Shown here piece after piece: positions 8,717 through 16,594 of a stretch of DNA of 64,000 nt (positions within the stretch are counted from its first letter, which is position 1; every line of letters begins with the position of its first letter). The position numbers were made by a program, and so were the translations under genes. Source of the stretch: Paenilisteria portnoyi (lineage in GTDB: Bacteria; Bacillota; Bacilli; Lactobacillales; Listeriaceae); contig NZ_JAASTT010000007.1 in the NCBI RefSeq assembly GCF_014322795.1, forward strand, positions 62,001 to 126,000, written 5' to 3'. The notes below the pieces were generated by a model that was not told where the DNA came from, did not search any database, and was given only the letters and a program-made list of their open reading frames with translations.

Positions 8717-9532
8717 TTATCTGTTTTCTGCGTTGTTGTATGCGCCGTGCCAAACTGGACCGATGAATTTATTTAGGGCAAAACCGCCTTTTATCGCAGC
8801 TGTTACGAAGTCTTTTGCTTTATGCACGGATTCTTCAACGGTTAGACCTTTAGCAAGTCCAGCCGTGATTGCTGCTGCGAATGTGCAACCTGCGCCGTGA
8901 TTGAAGTTGGTGTCGATTTTTGGTGTTTCAAGAACGGTGAATGTTGTTCCATCATATAGCAGGTCGATGGCTTTATCGCTTTGCAACGCTTTTCCACCTT
9001 TGATGACGACGTATTTTACGCCAAGTGCGACAATTTTTTCAGCAGCGGCTTTCATATCGTCGAGTGTTGTTAATTTGCCAAGTCCTGAAAGTTGGCCTGC
9101 TTCGAATAAGTTTGGTGTCGTGATTAACGCGCGAGGTAGCAATAAATCGCGGATAGCTTCGGCATTTTCAGGTTGGATAAGTTCGTCCTCGCCTTTACAA
9201 ACCATCACGGGATCGATAACGACATTTTGTAACTTGTATTCATCAATGGCATCCCGCGTTGCTTCGATAATCTCAACGGAACCAAGCATCCCGGTTTTCA
9301 TCGCGTCCACTGGGCCTCCGGATAGGATTGTTTTTAACTGGGCACGCAATAAATCGGCATCAAGCGGTGTTACGCCATGGCTCCAATTATTGTCTGGATC
9401 CATCGTCACGATTGTTGTGATCGCTGAAAATCCGAAAGTGCCGTACTCTTCAAATGTTTTTAAATCTGCTTGGAGTCCAGCGCCACCACTAGAATCCGAG
9501 CCTGCAACAGTTAATGTTTTTTTGATTGTCAT
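8717..9532 (-). CDS. pdxK: Pyridoxine/pyridoxal/pyridoxamine kinase (ThiD-like PdxK)
   Basis: The 271-residue protein matches the B. subtilis PdxK/ThiD2 type: TLTVAGSDSSGGAGLQADLK at the N-terminus, DAMKTGMLGSVEIIE near residue 80, VVIDPVMVCKG near 107 and the ribokinase anion hole NHGAGCTFAAA near 213. It phosphorylates B6 vitamers with ATP in the cytosol and so feeds the PLP salvage pathway. The de novo pdxST genes lie 17 kb away in the same window. It starts after a GGAGGG site, 22 bp downstream of a HAD phosphatase, and both are probably one operon. Confidence 0.85.
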   Translation of the reverse strand: MTIKKTLTVAGSDSSGGAGLQADLKTFEEYGTFGFSAITTIVTMDPDNNWSHGVTPLDADLLRAQLKTILSGGPVDAMKTGMLGSVEIIEATRDAIDEYKLQNVVIDPVMVCKGEDELIQPENAEAIRDLLLPRALITTPNLFEAGQLSGLGKLTTLDDMKAAAEKIVALGVKYVVIKGGKALQSDKAIDLLYDGTTFTVLETPKIDTNFNHGAGCTFAAAITAGLAKGLTVEESVHKAKDFVTAAIKGGFALNKFIGPVWHGAYNNAENR

Positions 9533-9554
9533 GATAAAATTCCCTCCAGTTACC

Positions 9555-10421
9555 TTAATTATTTGATTCAAGCATTGTGTGAATCGCAGTTGCTACGCCA
9601 TGTTCGTCATTCGAATCCGTGACATGTTTGGCTAGTTTTTTGACAGCCGGTTCCGCATTACCCATTGCGACGCTGTAACCCGCCATTTTCAACATGGAAA
9701 CGTCATTGAAGTTATCGCCAATCGCGAAGGTTTCATCCATCGTCACGCCCATTCTTTCCACATAAAATTGCAGGGAAAGGCCTTTTTGCGCGTCGATGTG
9801 TGTAATTTCAATATTGTCGGAGAACGAAGAGCTGACCGCCAGATTTCCTTTTGATTCAAGCTCGTCTTTCGCTTTTTTGAGCACCACTTGATCGGAAGAA
9901 AAGGCGATGAATTTCAAAATGGTGATATCCTCGTTTTGGAAAAGGCGTTCTGGATCATCAATCACGTGAACATCTTTGCTCTCAAAGCGTTCCTCGACAT
10001 AACGGTGAATTTCGTCTGCCGTTAAATCAGGATGAACTTTGCGCTGAATTTCTTTCATGAGCTCGATACCTTTGTCTTTATTCGGCGAAATCGGACCAAT
10101 ATCGGTGAAAAACTCGCAATACATCCCCAAATCCGTTAAAACTTGATACGTATATCGTGCTGAGGTTTTATCGATCGGGATTTGTTTCAAAATCTTGCCG
10201 TGTTCATCGCGAATCTCCGCACCATTCATACAAATCGCTGGTGCATAAAGGTTTGCATGGTTGATGAGTTGCACCGCATCATCGTACATTCGCCCAGTGC
10301 ATAACACGAAATGAATGCCTTTTGCGCGAGCCTGTTCGATGGACTTTACCCCTTCATTATCCACTTGGATTTTTGAGTTAAGCAGTGTGCCATCCATATC
10401 TGAAGCAATTACTTTTATCAT
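9555..10421 (-). CDS. Cof-type HAD-superfamily phosphatase
   Basis: A 288-residue Cof/YidA-type HAD phosphatase. Motif I is SDMDGTLLNS (Asp nucleophile near residue 8), motif II is VLCTGRM, and motif IV is AIGDNFNDVSMLKMAGYSVAMGNA near residue 235, cut here to GDNFNDVSMLK. The type II cap lies between residues 85 and 200. Such enzymes hydrolyse sugar phosphates, FMN or PLP. Its operon position upstream of pdxK makes a PLP or B6-phosphate substrate possible, but that is inference. The start follows GGGAGGATTC. Confidence 0.82.
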   Translation of the reverse strand: MIKVIASDMDGTLLNSKIQVDNEGVKSIEQARAKGIHFVLCTGRMYDDAVQLINHANLYAPAICMNGAEIRDEHGKILKQIPIDKTSARYTYQVLTDLGMYCEFFTDIGPISPNKDKGIELMKEIQRKVHPDLTADEIHRYVEERFESKDVHVIDDPERLFQNEDITILKFIAFSSDQVVLKKAKDELESKGNLAVSSSFSDNIEITHIDAQKGLSLQFYVERMGVTMDETFAIGDNFNDVSMLKMAGYSVAMGNAEPAVKKLAKHVTDSNDEHGVATAIHTMLESNN

Positions 10422-10613
10422 ATAATAGAATCCTCCCATTTTCGTACCTACAACACTAGGATATCATTTTTTCAGCAAAATTGCAGTAAGTAAAATCGGG
10501 GAATCAGGGGTTATAAAGTTGAAATTTAATAAAAATTTAATACCTAGTTAACCGGTAGGAAATATTTGATTGGCATAATAAAATTCACTACATAGATAAA
10601 GGAGTTTTTGGAG

Positions 10614-10985
10614 ATGAATAAATACGGTATTTTAATTGTTCGAATTTTACTTGGAGGTATTATGTTTTTGCACGGGCTACAAAAATTTACAGATGGAATC
10701 GGCGGAACCGTACAATTTTTCGATAGTTTAGGAATTCCTGGTTTCATGGCTTACATTGTTGCTTCGATAGAATTAGTTGGTGGTGTGGCTCTCGCTTTTG
10801 GCGTATTAGTTCCATACATATCCGTGCTCATCGCGGGTGTTTTAGTAGGTGCAATCGTGACAGTGAAGCTCTCCAGTGGCTTCCTAGGTGGTTATGAATA
10901 TGAATTCGTACTGCTTGTGCTTTCCCTTGTCACATTGATGACAGCTCCACTCAAAAAAATCTTTCAGTTCCTACCAAGCAAATAA
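10614..10985 (+). CDS. DoxX family membrane protein
   Basis: The 123-residue protein has four membrane helices and the DoxX signature: RILLGGIMFLHGLQKF at the N-terminus, GIPGFMAYIVASIELVGG near residue 42 and LLVLSLVTLMTAP near the end. DoxX proteins act in membrane redox or thiol stress systems in some species, but the biochemical role is unsettled. The ATG at 10614 is preferred over a TTG two codons upstream because AAAGGAG is nine bases from it. A terminator follows directly. Confidence 0.8.
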   Translation: MNKYGILIVRILLGGIMFLHGLQKFTDGIGGTVQFFDSLGIPGFMAYIVASIELVGGVALAFGVLVPYISVLIAGVLVGAIVTVKLSSGFLGGYEYEFVLLVLSLVTLMTAPLKKIFQFLPSK

Positions 10986-10995
10986 AGCCTTACCC

Positions 10996-11030
10996 GCCCA
11001 GTTCAGAATTTTTTTGAATTGGGCTTTTTG
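10996..11030 (+). terminator. Intrinsic terminator after doxX-like gene
   Basis: GCCCAGTTCA pairs with TGAATTGGGC with one G-T pair, followed by TTTTTG. Confidence 0.8.
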
Positions 11031-11085
11031 CTGGAAAAACGGTATAATGGAGGGAGTGTAAAAATAACGAAAGGTGGCCAATAAA

Positions 11086-11658
11086 ATGATGACAGAACGC
11101 GAAAAAATGATCAGTGGCGAATTATATCGTGCGGGGGACGCGGAACTTGTAGCAGATCGAGTCCGAGCACGAGAACTATGCGCGAAAATTAATGGCGTTG
11201 TGAGCGATACTGCCGAGCGTGAAGTACATATTCGTGAATTATTAGGTTTATCAGGGAAAGACGTCTACATGGAGCCTAATGTACGTTGCGATTACGGTTA
11301 CAATATAGAAGTCGGCGATTATTTTTATGCAAATTTCGATTGTGTTTTCTTGGATTGCGCACCGATAAAAATTGGCGATAATTGTATGTTCGCGCCTGGC
11401 GTGCATGTTTATACAGCCTACCATCCACTGGACGCGACGGAACGAAATAGTGGACAGGAACTGGCAAAAAGCGTTTTGATTGGCAATAACGTGTGGGTCG
11501 GCGGTCGCAGTGTGATTAATCCGGGAATCACGATTGGTGATAATGCTGTGATTGGCTCCGGCTCAGTTGTAACCAAAGATGTGCCAGCGAACACGGTTGT
11601 TGCAGGAAATCCAGCGCGTGTGATTCGTCAATTAGATAAGCAGGAGGAACATGCGTGA
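11086..11658 (+). CDS. maa: Maltose/galactoside O-acetyltransferase (Maa/LacA type)
   Basis: The N-terminus [20 protein letters not shown] is the Mac domain of maltose acetyltransferases. It is followed by a left-handed beta-helix with hexapeptide repeats from about residue 65 to 180 (for example [20 protein letters not shown] and [20 protein letters not shown], each at most 20 residues). The catalytic His is in [11 protein letters not shown]. It transfers acetyl from acetyl-CoA to sugars. ATG 11086 is eight bases after AAAGGTGG. The next gene starts inside the stop codon (TGATG), so the two are translationally coupled. Confidence 0.85.
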   Translation: MMTEREKMISGELYRAGDAELVADRVRARELCAKINGVVSDTAEREVHIRELLGLSGKDVYMEPNVRCDYGYNIEVGDYFYANFDCVFLDCAPIKIGDNCMFAPGVHVYTAYHPLDATERNSGQELAKSVLIGNNVWVGGRSVINPGITIGDNAVIGSGSVVTKDVPANTVVAGNPARVIRQLDKQEEHA

Positions 11659-11945
11659 TGACAGTATCTGACCAAGCCCTTTTTGCGAAAATGGAACAGG
11701 AGTTAAACCTCGCGAAGGCAGCTTCATCCGAACAAGATAAACAATTGCATTTACATGGATTAGCGGTGTTAATCGACGTGATGCGTGGGCAAGAAAGCCC
11801 CTCTGTGAAACCAGCAATTTTGAGCTCAAGCATGGAATACCAAGCGATGACGGGGGAATTACCGATAGTAAAACCCGCAACACTTGATGGTGGAAAAATA
11901 GAAACAGAAGATGGATCCAATGGCGATTCATTGTTAGATTTTTAG
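11658..11945 (+). CDS. YwdI-like (DUF5327) small protein
   Basis: A 95-residue acidic protein. Its first 60 residues are helical (SDQALFAKMEQELNLA, EQDKQLHLHGLAVLIDVMRG) and the rest is polar and disordered-looking, ending DSLLDF. The helical HxxALxxLxDLM-like pattern and the position between maa and a DUF423 gene fit B. subtilis YwdI, a family of unknown function. The ATG shares its A with the TGA of maa. Confidence 0.65.
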   Translation: MTVSDQALFAKMEQELNLAKAASSEQDKQLHLHGLAVLIDVMRGQESPSVKPAILSSSMEYQAMTGELPIVKPATLDGGKIETEDGSNGDSLLDF

Positions 11946-11961
11946 GGGGTTCGATGAAGAA

Positions 11962-12336
11962 ATGAGAAAAATGTTAATACTAGGCGCGGTATTTGCCGGT
12001 TTAGCCGTAGGAATAGGTGCTTTCGGTGCACACGCGCTAAAAGAAACGCTAGGAAGTTACCACACGACTTTCGAAACAGGCGTACAATATCAAATGTTTC
12101 ATGCCACAGCGATTCTAATTGTAGGTTTACTCCTCGGAAAAATAGATAGCGGCTTGTTACGAGCTGCAGGTTATTTGTTTGCAACGGGAATCGTCCTATT
12201 TTCAGGAAGTTTATACGTACTCAGCATAACCAAGGTCTCCGTTCTAGGCGCAATTACACCACTCGGCGGCGTAGCATTTATCGCTGGATGGATTTGTTTC
12301 ATTATCGCCGTAGCAAAAGACAAACCAGCTCTGTAA
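11962..12336 (+). CDS. YwdK-like DUF423 membrane protein
   Basis: The 124-residue protein has four membrane helices. DUF423 hallmarks are visible: the N-terminal GAFGAHALKETL and FETGVQYQMFHATAIL, then FATGIVLFSGSLYVLSIT and ITPLGGVAFIAGW. The function of the family is unknown. It ends the maa-ywdI-ywdK operon; the spacing to the preceding gene is 16 bp. The accessory island begins after this gene. Confidence 0.82.
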   Translation: MRKMLILGAVFAGLAVGIGAFGAHALKETLGSYHTTFETGVQYQMFHATAILIVGLLLGKIDSGLLRAAGYLFATGIVLFSGSLYVLSITKVSVLGAITPLGGVAFIAGWICFIIAVAKDKPAL

Positions 12337-12513
12337 TATAAAAAGCAAGGCGTAAGAAGGGATTTGGCGGTATCGATCGAACGATGGTAATTATTGTTAC
12401 CTAACCTTAATAAAAAAAATTAGAAAAAAGGATTACATTCCAAATTAGCGGGGTATTATACATGTAAGCAACGACATCTTAATTACTTTTTCTCCCTTTT
12501 TAGTAATTGAGAG
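12337..12513. other. Non-coding segment at the left edge of the LXG island
   Basis: No gene or strong terminator is seen directly after ywdK. The stretch is AT-rich and has a weak hairpin near 12482-12511 (TTAATTACT with AGTAATTGA around a T-rich loop). It leads into the 71-bp direct repeat. Confidence 0.4.
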
Positions 12514-12584
12514 TCTTTCTTACCTTAAACTCCCTTTTAATCGCTAAACCTGCTGACATTGCTGGTCTAGCGATATTTTTTTGT
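12514..12584. repeat. 71-bp direct repeat, left copy, with embedded hairpin terminator
   Basis: Identical over all 71 bases to 15534-15604. Inside it ATCGCTA and TAGCGAT form a stem followed by a run of T, so each copy could also act as a plus-strand terminator. The two copies enclose the whole LXG operon. Confidence 0.9.
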
Positions 12585-12657
12585 TTTTTTATAGATAGTA
12601 CTGTAATTCCTTCAGGTCTTCAATTAATAACGAGGGCTTTTTAATTTTTTCTATATT

Positions 12658-12666
12658 TGCTATAAT
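12658..12666 (+). promoter_or_regulatory. Extended -10 promoter of LXG operon 1
   Basis: TTTGCTATAAT contains TG-n-TATAAT, a consensus extended -10. The same element and the downstream GAAGATACTAACACGAGAGG are conserved upstream of LXG operon 2 at 58914, which supports a real, shared promoter. Confidence 0.65.
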
Positions 12667-12703
12667 CAGTGGTGGAAGATACTAACACGAGAGGAAGTGT
12701 CCT

Positions 12704-12922
12704 ATGCCACATTACGAACAAGTTCGGCATGCGATATCTGCTAGAAAACATACTTTAGAGAGCATCATAGATGGAATTAGGAGTAGAAAAAACGGGATTC
12801 AAGATGAAAATCATGAAGCAGAGGAGAAAATGATACATAGGCTTAATCAAATCGAAGCGGAAGCCAAAGACATGATTTCTCACTGTGAGCAGACAGAAAA
12901 TGCCTTGCGGAGGGAGATATGA
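12704..12922 (+). CDS. LXG-associated helical partner protein 1 (Lap-like)
   Basis: A 72-residue, Cys-free, highly charged helical protein (AISARKHTLESIIDGI, ENHEAEEKMIHRLNQIEAEA). It is nearly identical to the protein encoded at 58960. Small helical proteins of this sort precede LXG toxin genes in firmicutes, where Lap or YwqH/YwqI-type partners bind the LXG domain and help to target it to the type VII secretion system. I infer that role from position and size. One base separates its stop from the next start. Confidence 0.65.
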   Translation: MPHYEQVRHAISARKHTLESIIDGIRSRKNGIQDENHEAEEKMIHRLNQIEAEAKDMISHCEQTENALRREI

Positions 12923-12923
12923 T

Positions 12924-13214
12924 ATGTCGACGCAAATTGATATAGACACAGCTTGGGTTTTGAAACAATTAAAAAAGGGGGAACAAGCCATATCAGATTT
13001 TAAAGCCGAAGCAACAAAGATTCAACACACTATGGATAAATTGAACAAGCAAGTTTCCCCGGATTTTATGACACGTTATATTGAAGTAAAAGAAGGATTA
13101 GTGACAGAAATAAAAGCGGATCAATTTACGAAATTAAAACAGGCTTTTGTGGATAGCCAACTAGCGGTACATGCATTTATTGAAACAGATGCAAAGTTAG
13201 GAGGCGAGGGCTAA
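12924..13214 (+). CDS. LXG-associated WXG100-like partner protein 2 (Lap-like)
   Basis: A 96-residue helical-hairpin protein without Cys or Trp-x-Gly but of WXG100 size. The helices are TAWVLKQLKKGEQAISDFKA and TKLKQAFVDSQLAVHAFIET. Its TGA overlaps the toxin's ATG in TAATGG context by one base. The start at 12924 follows GGAGGGAGATATG; the longer frame to 12885 has no ribosome binding site. It resembles DUF3130/YwqI-type proteins that bind LXG domains. Nearly identical to its copy at 59180. Confidence 0.65.
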   Translation: MSTQIDIDTAWVLKQLKKGEQAISDFKAEATKIQHTMDKLNKQVSPDFMTRYIEVKEGLVTEIKADQFTKLKQAFVDSQLAVHAFIETDAKLGGEG

Positions 13215-14701
13215 TGGATTTTAAAATTAATATGGGAGAATTGGAAGATGTATTGACATCGCTCCATAAAATGAAATCGAGCTTAGCAACGTTAGACCGT
13301 GTGTTAGTCAACGTACAAAATGCCATCGCTCAACAACGAGGGAAATTAGCCGAAGCGTTGACAATGGAATTTGGCGCCCATCGAGACGATATTTCTAGGC
13401 AACAAGGAACGGTGACAAAACTGTTTACGTATTTAGAAAACTATGTGAATGATTTGAAAGACATCGATAGCCCAACCTATCGCAACCAGGATATGCTCAT
13501 TGATGCGCGTGGCCTTCAAAAGGCGGCTGAAATGCAAGGATACGCTTTAGATGATGCCAAAAGCGAGGTATTCCGCGTGTCACAGCCAAGCATCGAGCGA
13601 ATACCAGATGATCCAGATGAATTGTGGCTGATGCGTTATAATCAAGGGCTAATGGAAGATTTAGATGACTATTTGAGACGGAAATTAACCCAACTACAGC
13701 AAAATGAGGGCGAAGCGATGCATCGAATTAGCCAAGATATGCGACGACTTATGGAAATGGATCGCGCACACGCCTCTAAAATTGAAGAAGATTATCGGCA
13801 TTATGAGCGAAATAAGGTACGTCAAATTGGCGCTTCTACGAGAGATTCTATTTTTGGGTTTGGGAAAAGTGCGCTTGATAGTTTGAAACATCCAGAAAAA
13901 CATTTGGAGAGCATGGCCATGTTGATGAAAAATTTAAAAAGTGATCCATCAGGAACGGCAGGCATGTTGTGGAATGGCATTGTAGAAAGCTATTTAGAGC
14001 CCTATAAAAAAGGGGATGCTTACGGTCTGGCAAGCAGTACCATTTTGTTTGCTAGTTTATTTGGAATTACAAAAGGTATTAATGATTTAGGAAAAATAAA
14101 AAAAGTAAAAGTAAATGACTTGAGCGATGAATTTGGAGCAGTTGCAAAGCCGTTCACACCAAAGAAAATCGTTTTAGAAAACGGGGAAATAGCATACGAA
14201 TCCAAAGGGGGAGTCCTTGTTCGCTCACCTAAATATCTAGATGAGTCAGGCGGTATAAAATGGCCAGAAGCAGATGGTTTTGTTGTAGATAAGGCTGGAA
14301 AAGCCATTACATTTGATGCGAATTTAAAAGTTGGCCAGGTGATTGATAGATATGGCGATGCCAGTGGTAGATTTATCAGTCCAGTTGAGAATGGTAAAAT
14401 ATTGGATTACGATACAAGAGGTTTGCCTTATCCAGAAACTAACATGAAATATCATCAATATAAAATTATGAAAGATATCAACGTCGAGAACCTAAAGGAA
14501 GGCTTTAATAAAATGGCTCAATTAGATAAAGACGAACTAACAATACTAATGGATAAGTATGAATTTTCATTTTCGGACATGGCAAAAGCTCAGCAAGGAG
14601 AAGTGTCCAAAGTATTTGGTTCTGGCGGAGGTACGCAAATAAAATTTGAAACTTCGGTTGAGTGGTATGAAAAAATGGGACTATTAAAGGAGGTAAAATA
14701 A
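13214..14701 (+). CDS. LXG polymorphic toxin with C-terminal TNT (NAD+ glycohydrolase-like) domain
   Basis: Residues 1 to about 210 are an all-helical LXG domain (GELEDVLTSLHKMKSSL at the start), the part that targets such toxins to the type VII (Esx) secretion system. A linker with a hydrophobic stretch (YGLASSTILFASLFGI, ~275-290) follows. The C-terminus from about 355 reads as a TNT domain: GQVIDRYGDASGRFISP (374-390), RGLPY (402-406), KYHQYK (412-417) and FGSGGGTQIKF (468-478). The Arg386, His414 and Gln475 positions match the catalytic Arg/His/Gln seen in TNT NADases. The last block is less canonical than in toxin 2 (no IQY). It is predicted to deplete NAD+ in rival cells. Immunity genes follow at once. 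Confidence 0.82.
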   Translation: MDFKINMGELEDVLTSLHKMKSSLATLDRVLVNVQNAIAQQRGKLAEALTMEFGAHRDDISRQQGTVTKLFTYLENYVNDLKDIDSPTYRNQDMLIDARGLQKAAEMQGYALDDAKSEVFRVSQPSIERIPDDPDELWLMRYNQGLMEDLDDYLRRKLTQLQQNEGEAMHRISQDMRRLMEMDRAHASKIEEDYRHYERNKVRQIGASTRDSIFGFGKSALDSLKHPEKHLESMAMLMKNLKSDPSGTAGMLWNGIVESYLEPYKKGDAYGLASSTILFASLFGITKGINDLGKIKKVKVNDLSDEFGAVAKPFTPKKIVLENGEIAYESKGGVLVRSPKYLDESGGIKWPEADGFVVDKAGKAITFDANLKVGQVIDRYGDASGRFISPVENGKILDYDTRGLPYPETNMKYHQYKIMKDINVENLKEGFNKMAQLDKDELTILMDKYEFSFSDMAKAQQGEVSKVFGSGGGTQIKFETSVEWYEKMGLLKEVK

Positions 14702-15031
14702 ATGAATACAATTAGTGAGAATAAACTGGAATTAGAGCAAACAATAGATGAGTTAGGTTACGGTAGTTTGCGCGTTTCTATTTTTAATAAGCCTACTGAA
14801 AATAGAGATGAATGGCAAACAAGAATTGAATATGATAGTGAAACAAATGAATATAAGGTGTATTCACTGGCAGATAGAGCAAGTTTGATGGGAAAGGTAA
14901 GAAGTTATTCCGATTATCAGGATGCAGTAGATGATTTTTTGAAGAAATTAAAATTAACAGTTGAGTATAACAAGCTGAGAGTTAGACAAAATAAGAACCC
15001 AGAGTACCAATCGCCACTATGGGATGAATAA
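14702..15031 (+). CDS. Candidate immunity protein for LXG-TNT toxin 1 (Imm59-like)
   Basis: A 109-residue soluble acidic protein that begins directly after the toxin stop codon, with GGAGG just upstream inside the toxin gene. Its core YKVYSLADRASLMGKVRSYS, then DYQDAVDDFLKKLK aligns by eye with the immunity candidate of locus 2 (IVYTNSERAAKTSEKRYEN, then DALEDFIKRLR). The shared fold next to two related TNT toxins makes it the best cognate immunity candidate. The Imm59 name is tentative. Confidence 0.65.
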   Translation: MNTISENKLELEQTIDELGYGSLRVSIFNKPTENRDEWQTRIEYDSETNEYKVYSLADRASLMGKVRSYSDYQDAVDDFLKKLKLTVEYNKLRVRQNKNPEYQSPLWDE

Positions 15032-15338
15032 TAGGCTCGATTTGCTCAAAAAACAATACCTTGTTATTTTAAAAGAAATGACGAGGTATGGAAGTAGTTC
15101 AAATAGACCGCAAATTAGTCAATTAATGAACATATTAGAATTCATAGACAAGGTAAACAGTGGAGAAGTGACAGATGAAGTGTTTGAGGAACTTAGAAGA
15201 ATGAACAATTCACTTTATCCCCCGCATGGAGGTCTTGGAGAGTTTTATATCTGGGCAGATGATTTCGATGAAAGAATGAAATTAAATGAATCTCTGGATA
15301 AAGCACGAGACTTCACATGGAACACGTTGAATACCTAA
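15024..15338 (+). CDS. Accessory protein of LXG locus 1, possible second immunity protein
   Basis: A 104-residue protein whose start overlaps the preceding gene by eight bases. The N-terminal half is helical. The C-terminal half has the motif YPPHGGLGEFYIWADDFDER, followed by LNESLDKAR. Proteins with a YPPRGGL-x-D/E-FxIW-DDxxxR motif recur in toxin loci of firmicutes, and I take this one to be another immunity or orphan antitoxin-like protein, without proof. Locus 2 has no equivalent gene. Confidence 0.55.
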   Translation: MNNRLDLLKKQYLVILKEMTRYGSSSNRPQISQLMNILEFIDKVNSGEVTDEVFEELRRMNNSLYPPHGGLGEFYIWADDFDERMKLNESLDKARDFTWNTLNT

Positions 15339-15343
15339 AACTA

Positions 15344-15375
15344 AAAACACCGATCAGCAACCGATCGGTGTTTTC
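15344..15375 (+). terminator. Terminator of LXG operon 1
   Basis: AACACCGATC pairs with GATCGGTGTT around a seven-base loop, followed by TTTTC. Confidence 0.85.
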
Positions 15376-15380
15376 AAATA

Positions 15381-15451
15381 TAATCATCCATGCCCTGGGT
15401 TACAACCCTAATCCGCCCCTAATAATATGCTAATAAAGTCATTTGTAGTCA
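15381..15451. repeat. Degenerate tail motif shared by both LXG loci, copy 1
   Basis: The block ATCCGCCCCTAATAATATG followed by AGTCATTTGTAGTCA is closely matched at 61645-61688 after LXG operon 2. On the minus strand both copies read (L/M)TT-x-D-(F/Y)-x4-LLGAD-stop, which resembles a tyrosine-integrase tail or a decayed attachment site. The two copies differ by an 8-10 base insertion in the flank. Confidence 0.55.
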
Positions 15452-15533
15452 ACTTTGATTTTAAGAAGAAAGCTGAAAAGATAGATATACCAACACTTTA
15501 ACTATAGCCAGTCAAGTGCAGTCATATGGTATC

Positions 15534-15604
15534 TCTTTCTTACCTTAAACTCCCTTTTAATCGCTAAACCTGCTGACATTGCTGGTCTAGCGATATTTTT
15601 TTGT
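15534..15604. repeat. 71-bp direct repeat, right copy
   Basis: Exact copy of 12514-12584, including the terminator-like stem. It closes the segment that contains LXG operon 1. Confidence 0.9.
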
Positions 15605-15780
15605 CTAATAAGCAAATTAATTAGTTGTTTTGCCGGTTTTTCCTTACATAAATCTATTTTTACATGGTCTGATTTAAGTTTGGTACTACTAAAGGAAAAA
15701 TAATCTGTCCATAAGATATAGAAACCTCTGAATTATAACGGTTTTGTATTAATTTATAAAGTAATTTGTTAGTGCTCGCG

Positions 15781-16033
15781 GTGAATAGTAAAAAATATGA
15801 CCCAGAGGATAAGTTAACTATTGTATATTTGAAAAAGGGTATAGATTTATTTTAGAAGGCAATTCAATATACTAGAACCTGAATTAGTGAGTAAAGAAGG
15901 TATTCTTTAAGCATAATATGTAAGAATAGCTCCTATTTATGGTACTCCATTCCACGTATTAATTTATGCAAATTTATACTATTCCCGTTTTATTAAAACG
16001 AACATTATAAAACAAAAGTATAAAAAGATATAA
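15781..16033 (+). pseudogene. Possible decayed coding remnant
   Basis: From 15781 a frame reads VNSKKYDPEDKLTIVYLKKG and then meets stops. Near 15919 another frame gives VRIAPIYGTPFHVLIYANLY and about 17 more protein-like residues before a stop. Neither piece has a usable start. This looks like a broken gene, perhaps of a transposase or toxin-cassette type, but no family can be assigned. The rest of 15605-16117 is very AT-rich and holds no gene I can support. Confidence 0.3.
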
Positions 16034-16117
16034 ATAATACTTTTTATTTGACGGTTTAAAAAATATATAATAAAGTTAGTCATGTAATATCAATATATAG
16101 AAAAAGGTGGGGTATTT

Positions 16118-16567
16118 ATGCGAAAAGTATCGAGAAAGGTATGTATGGGAGTCTTAATATTACTGTTTGTTTCTATTTTTAGTTTACCTTTAATTGTAAA
16201 AGCGGCGTCAACTGGTTATTCATTTACAATGGACAAAAGAGTCGTGGATGGATCTGTAACTGGAAAGTATCATAAATTATCTAAAGGGAATGCATATTTG
16301 ACAGGTTCACAATATATCTATAGTGCAGATAAGGGATATTCAAAAAAGGCTAATGCTATTGGATATGAACTAAGGAATAAGACAACACGTAATAGTTTTG
16401 GTTCTTTTTCGAAAGCGCTTTCTAGTAGAAGTTCAACTTATCCAACTAAAATTTCTAAGACAAAATTTTCAAAAACTGTTGGTGGTGGCACTCAATATTA
16501 TTTAATAATGTGGAAAAATGATGATGATGGTAATAATGTAAAAGGCTCCGGCACAGTTAGTAACTAA
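16118..16567 (+). CDS. Secreted protein of unknown function
   Basis: A 149-residue protein with a clear Sec signal peptide: basic RKVSRKV, hydrophobic core to about residue 29 and the likely signal peptidase site after VKAA. The mature part is basic, rich in Ser, Lys, Tyr and Gly, lacks Cys and ends YYLIMWKNDDDGNNVKGSGT. It looks like a small beta-rich extracellular protein; a bacteriocin-like or immunity-linked role is possible but not shown. The ribosome binding site is AAAAGGTGGGG. Base composition is much more AT-rich than in the flanking core genes, which suggests transfer. Confidence 0.6.
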   Translation: MRKVSRKVCMGVLILLFVSIFSLPLIVKAASTGYSFTMDKRVVDGSVTGKYHKLSKGNAYLTGSQYIYSADKGYSKKANAIGYELRNKTTRNSFGSFSKALSSRSSTYPTKISKTKFSKTVGGGTQYYLIMWKNDDDGNNVKGSGTVSN

Positions 16568-16594
16568 AATGTTAACAATGACAGAAGGTGTGAT

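Noticed and set aside
8901..9566. 221-codon open frame antisense to pdxK
   Set aside because: Shadow of pdxK with low-complexity Ser-rich translation and no ribosome binding site.
12514..15604. CRISPR or tandem-repeat array
   Set aside because: There are only two copies 3 kb apart with genes between them. No regularly spaced repeats exist anywhere in the window.
16048..16071. TTGACG and TATAAT upstream of the secreted protein gene
   Set aside because: The spacing is only 12 bp, too short for a sigma-A promoter. A real promoter may use other bases in this AT-rich stretch.
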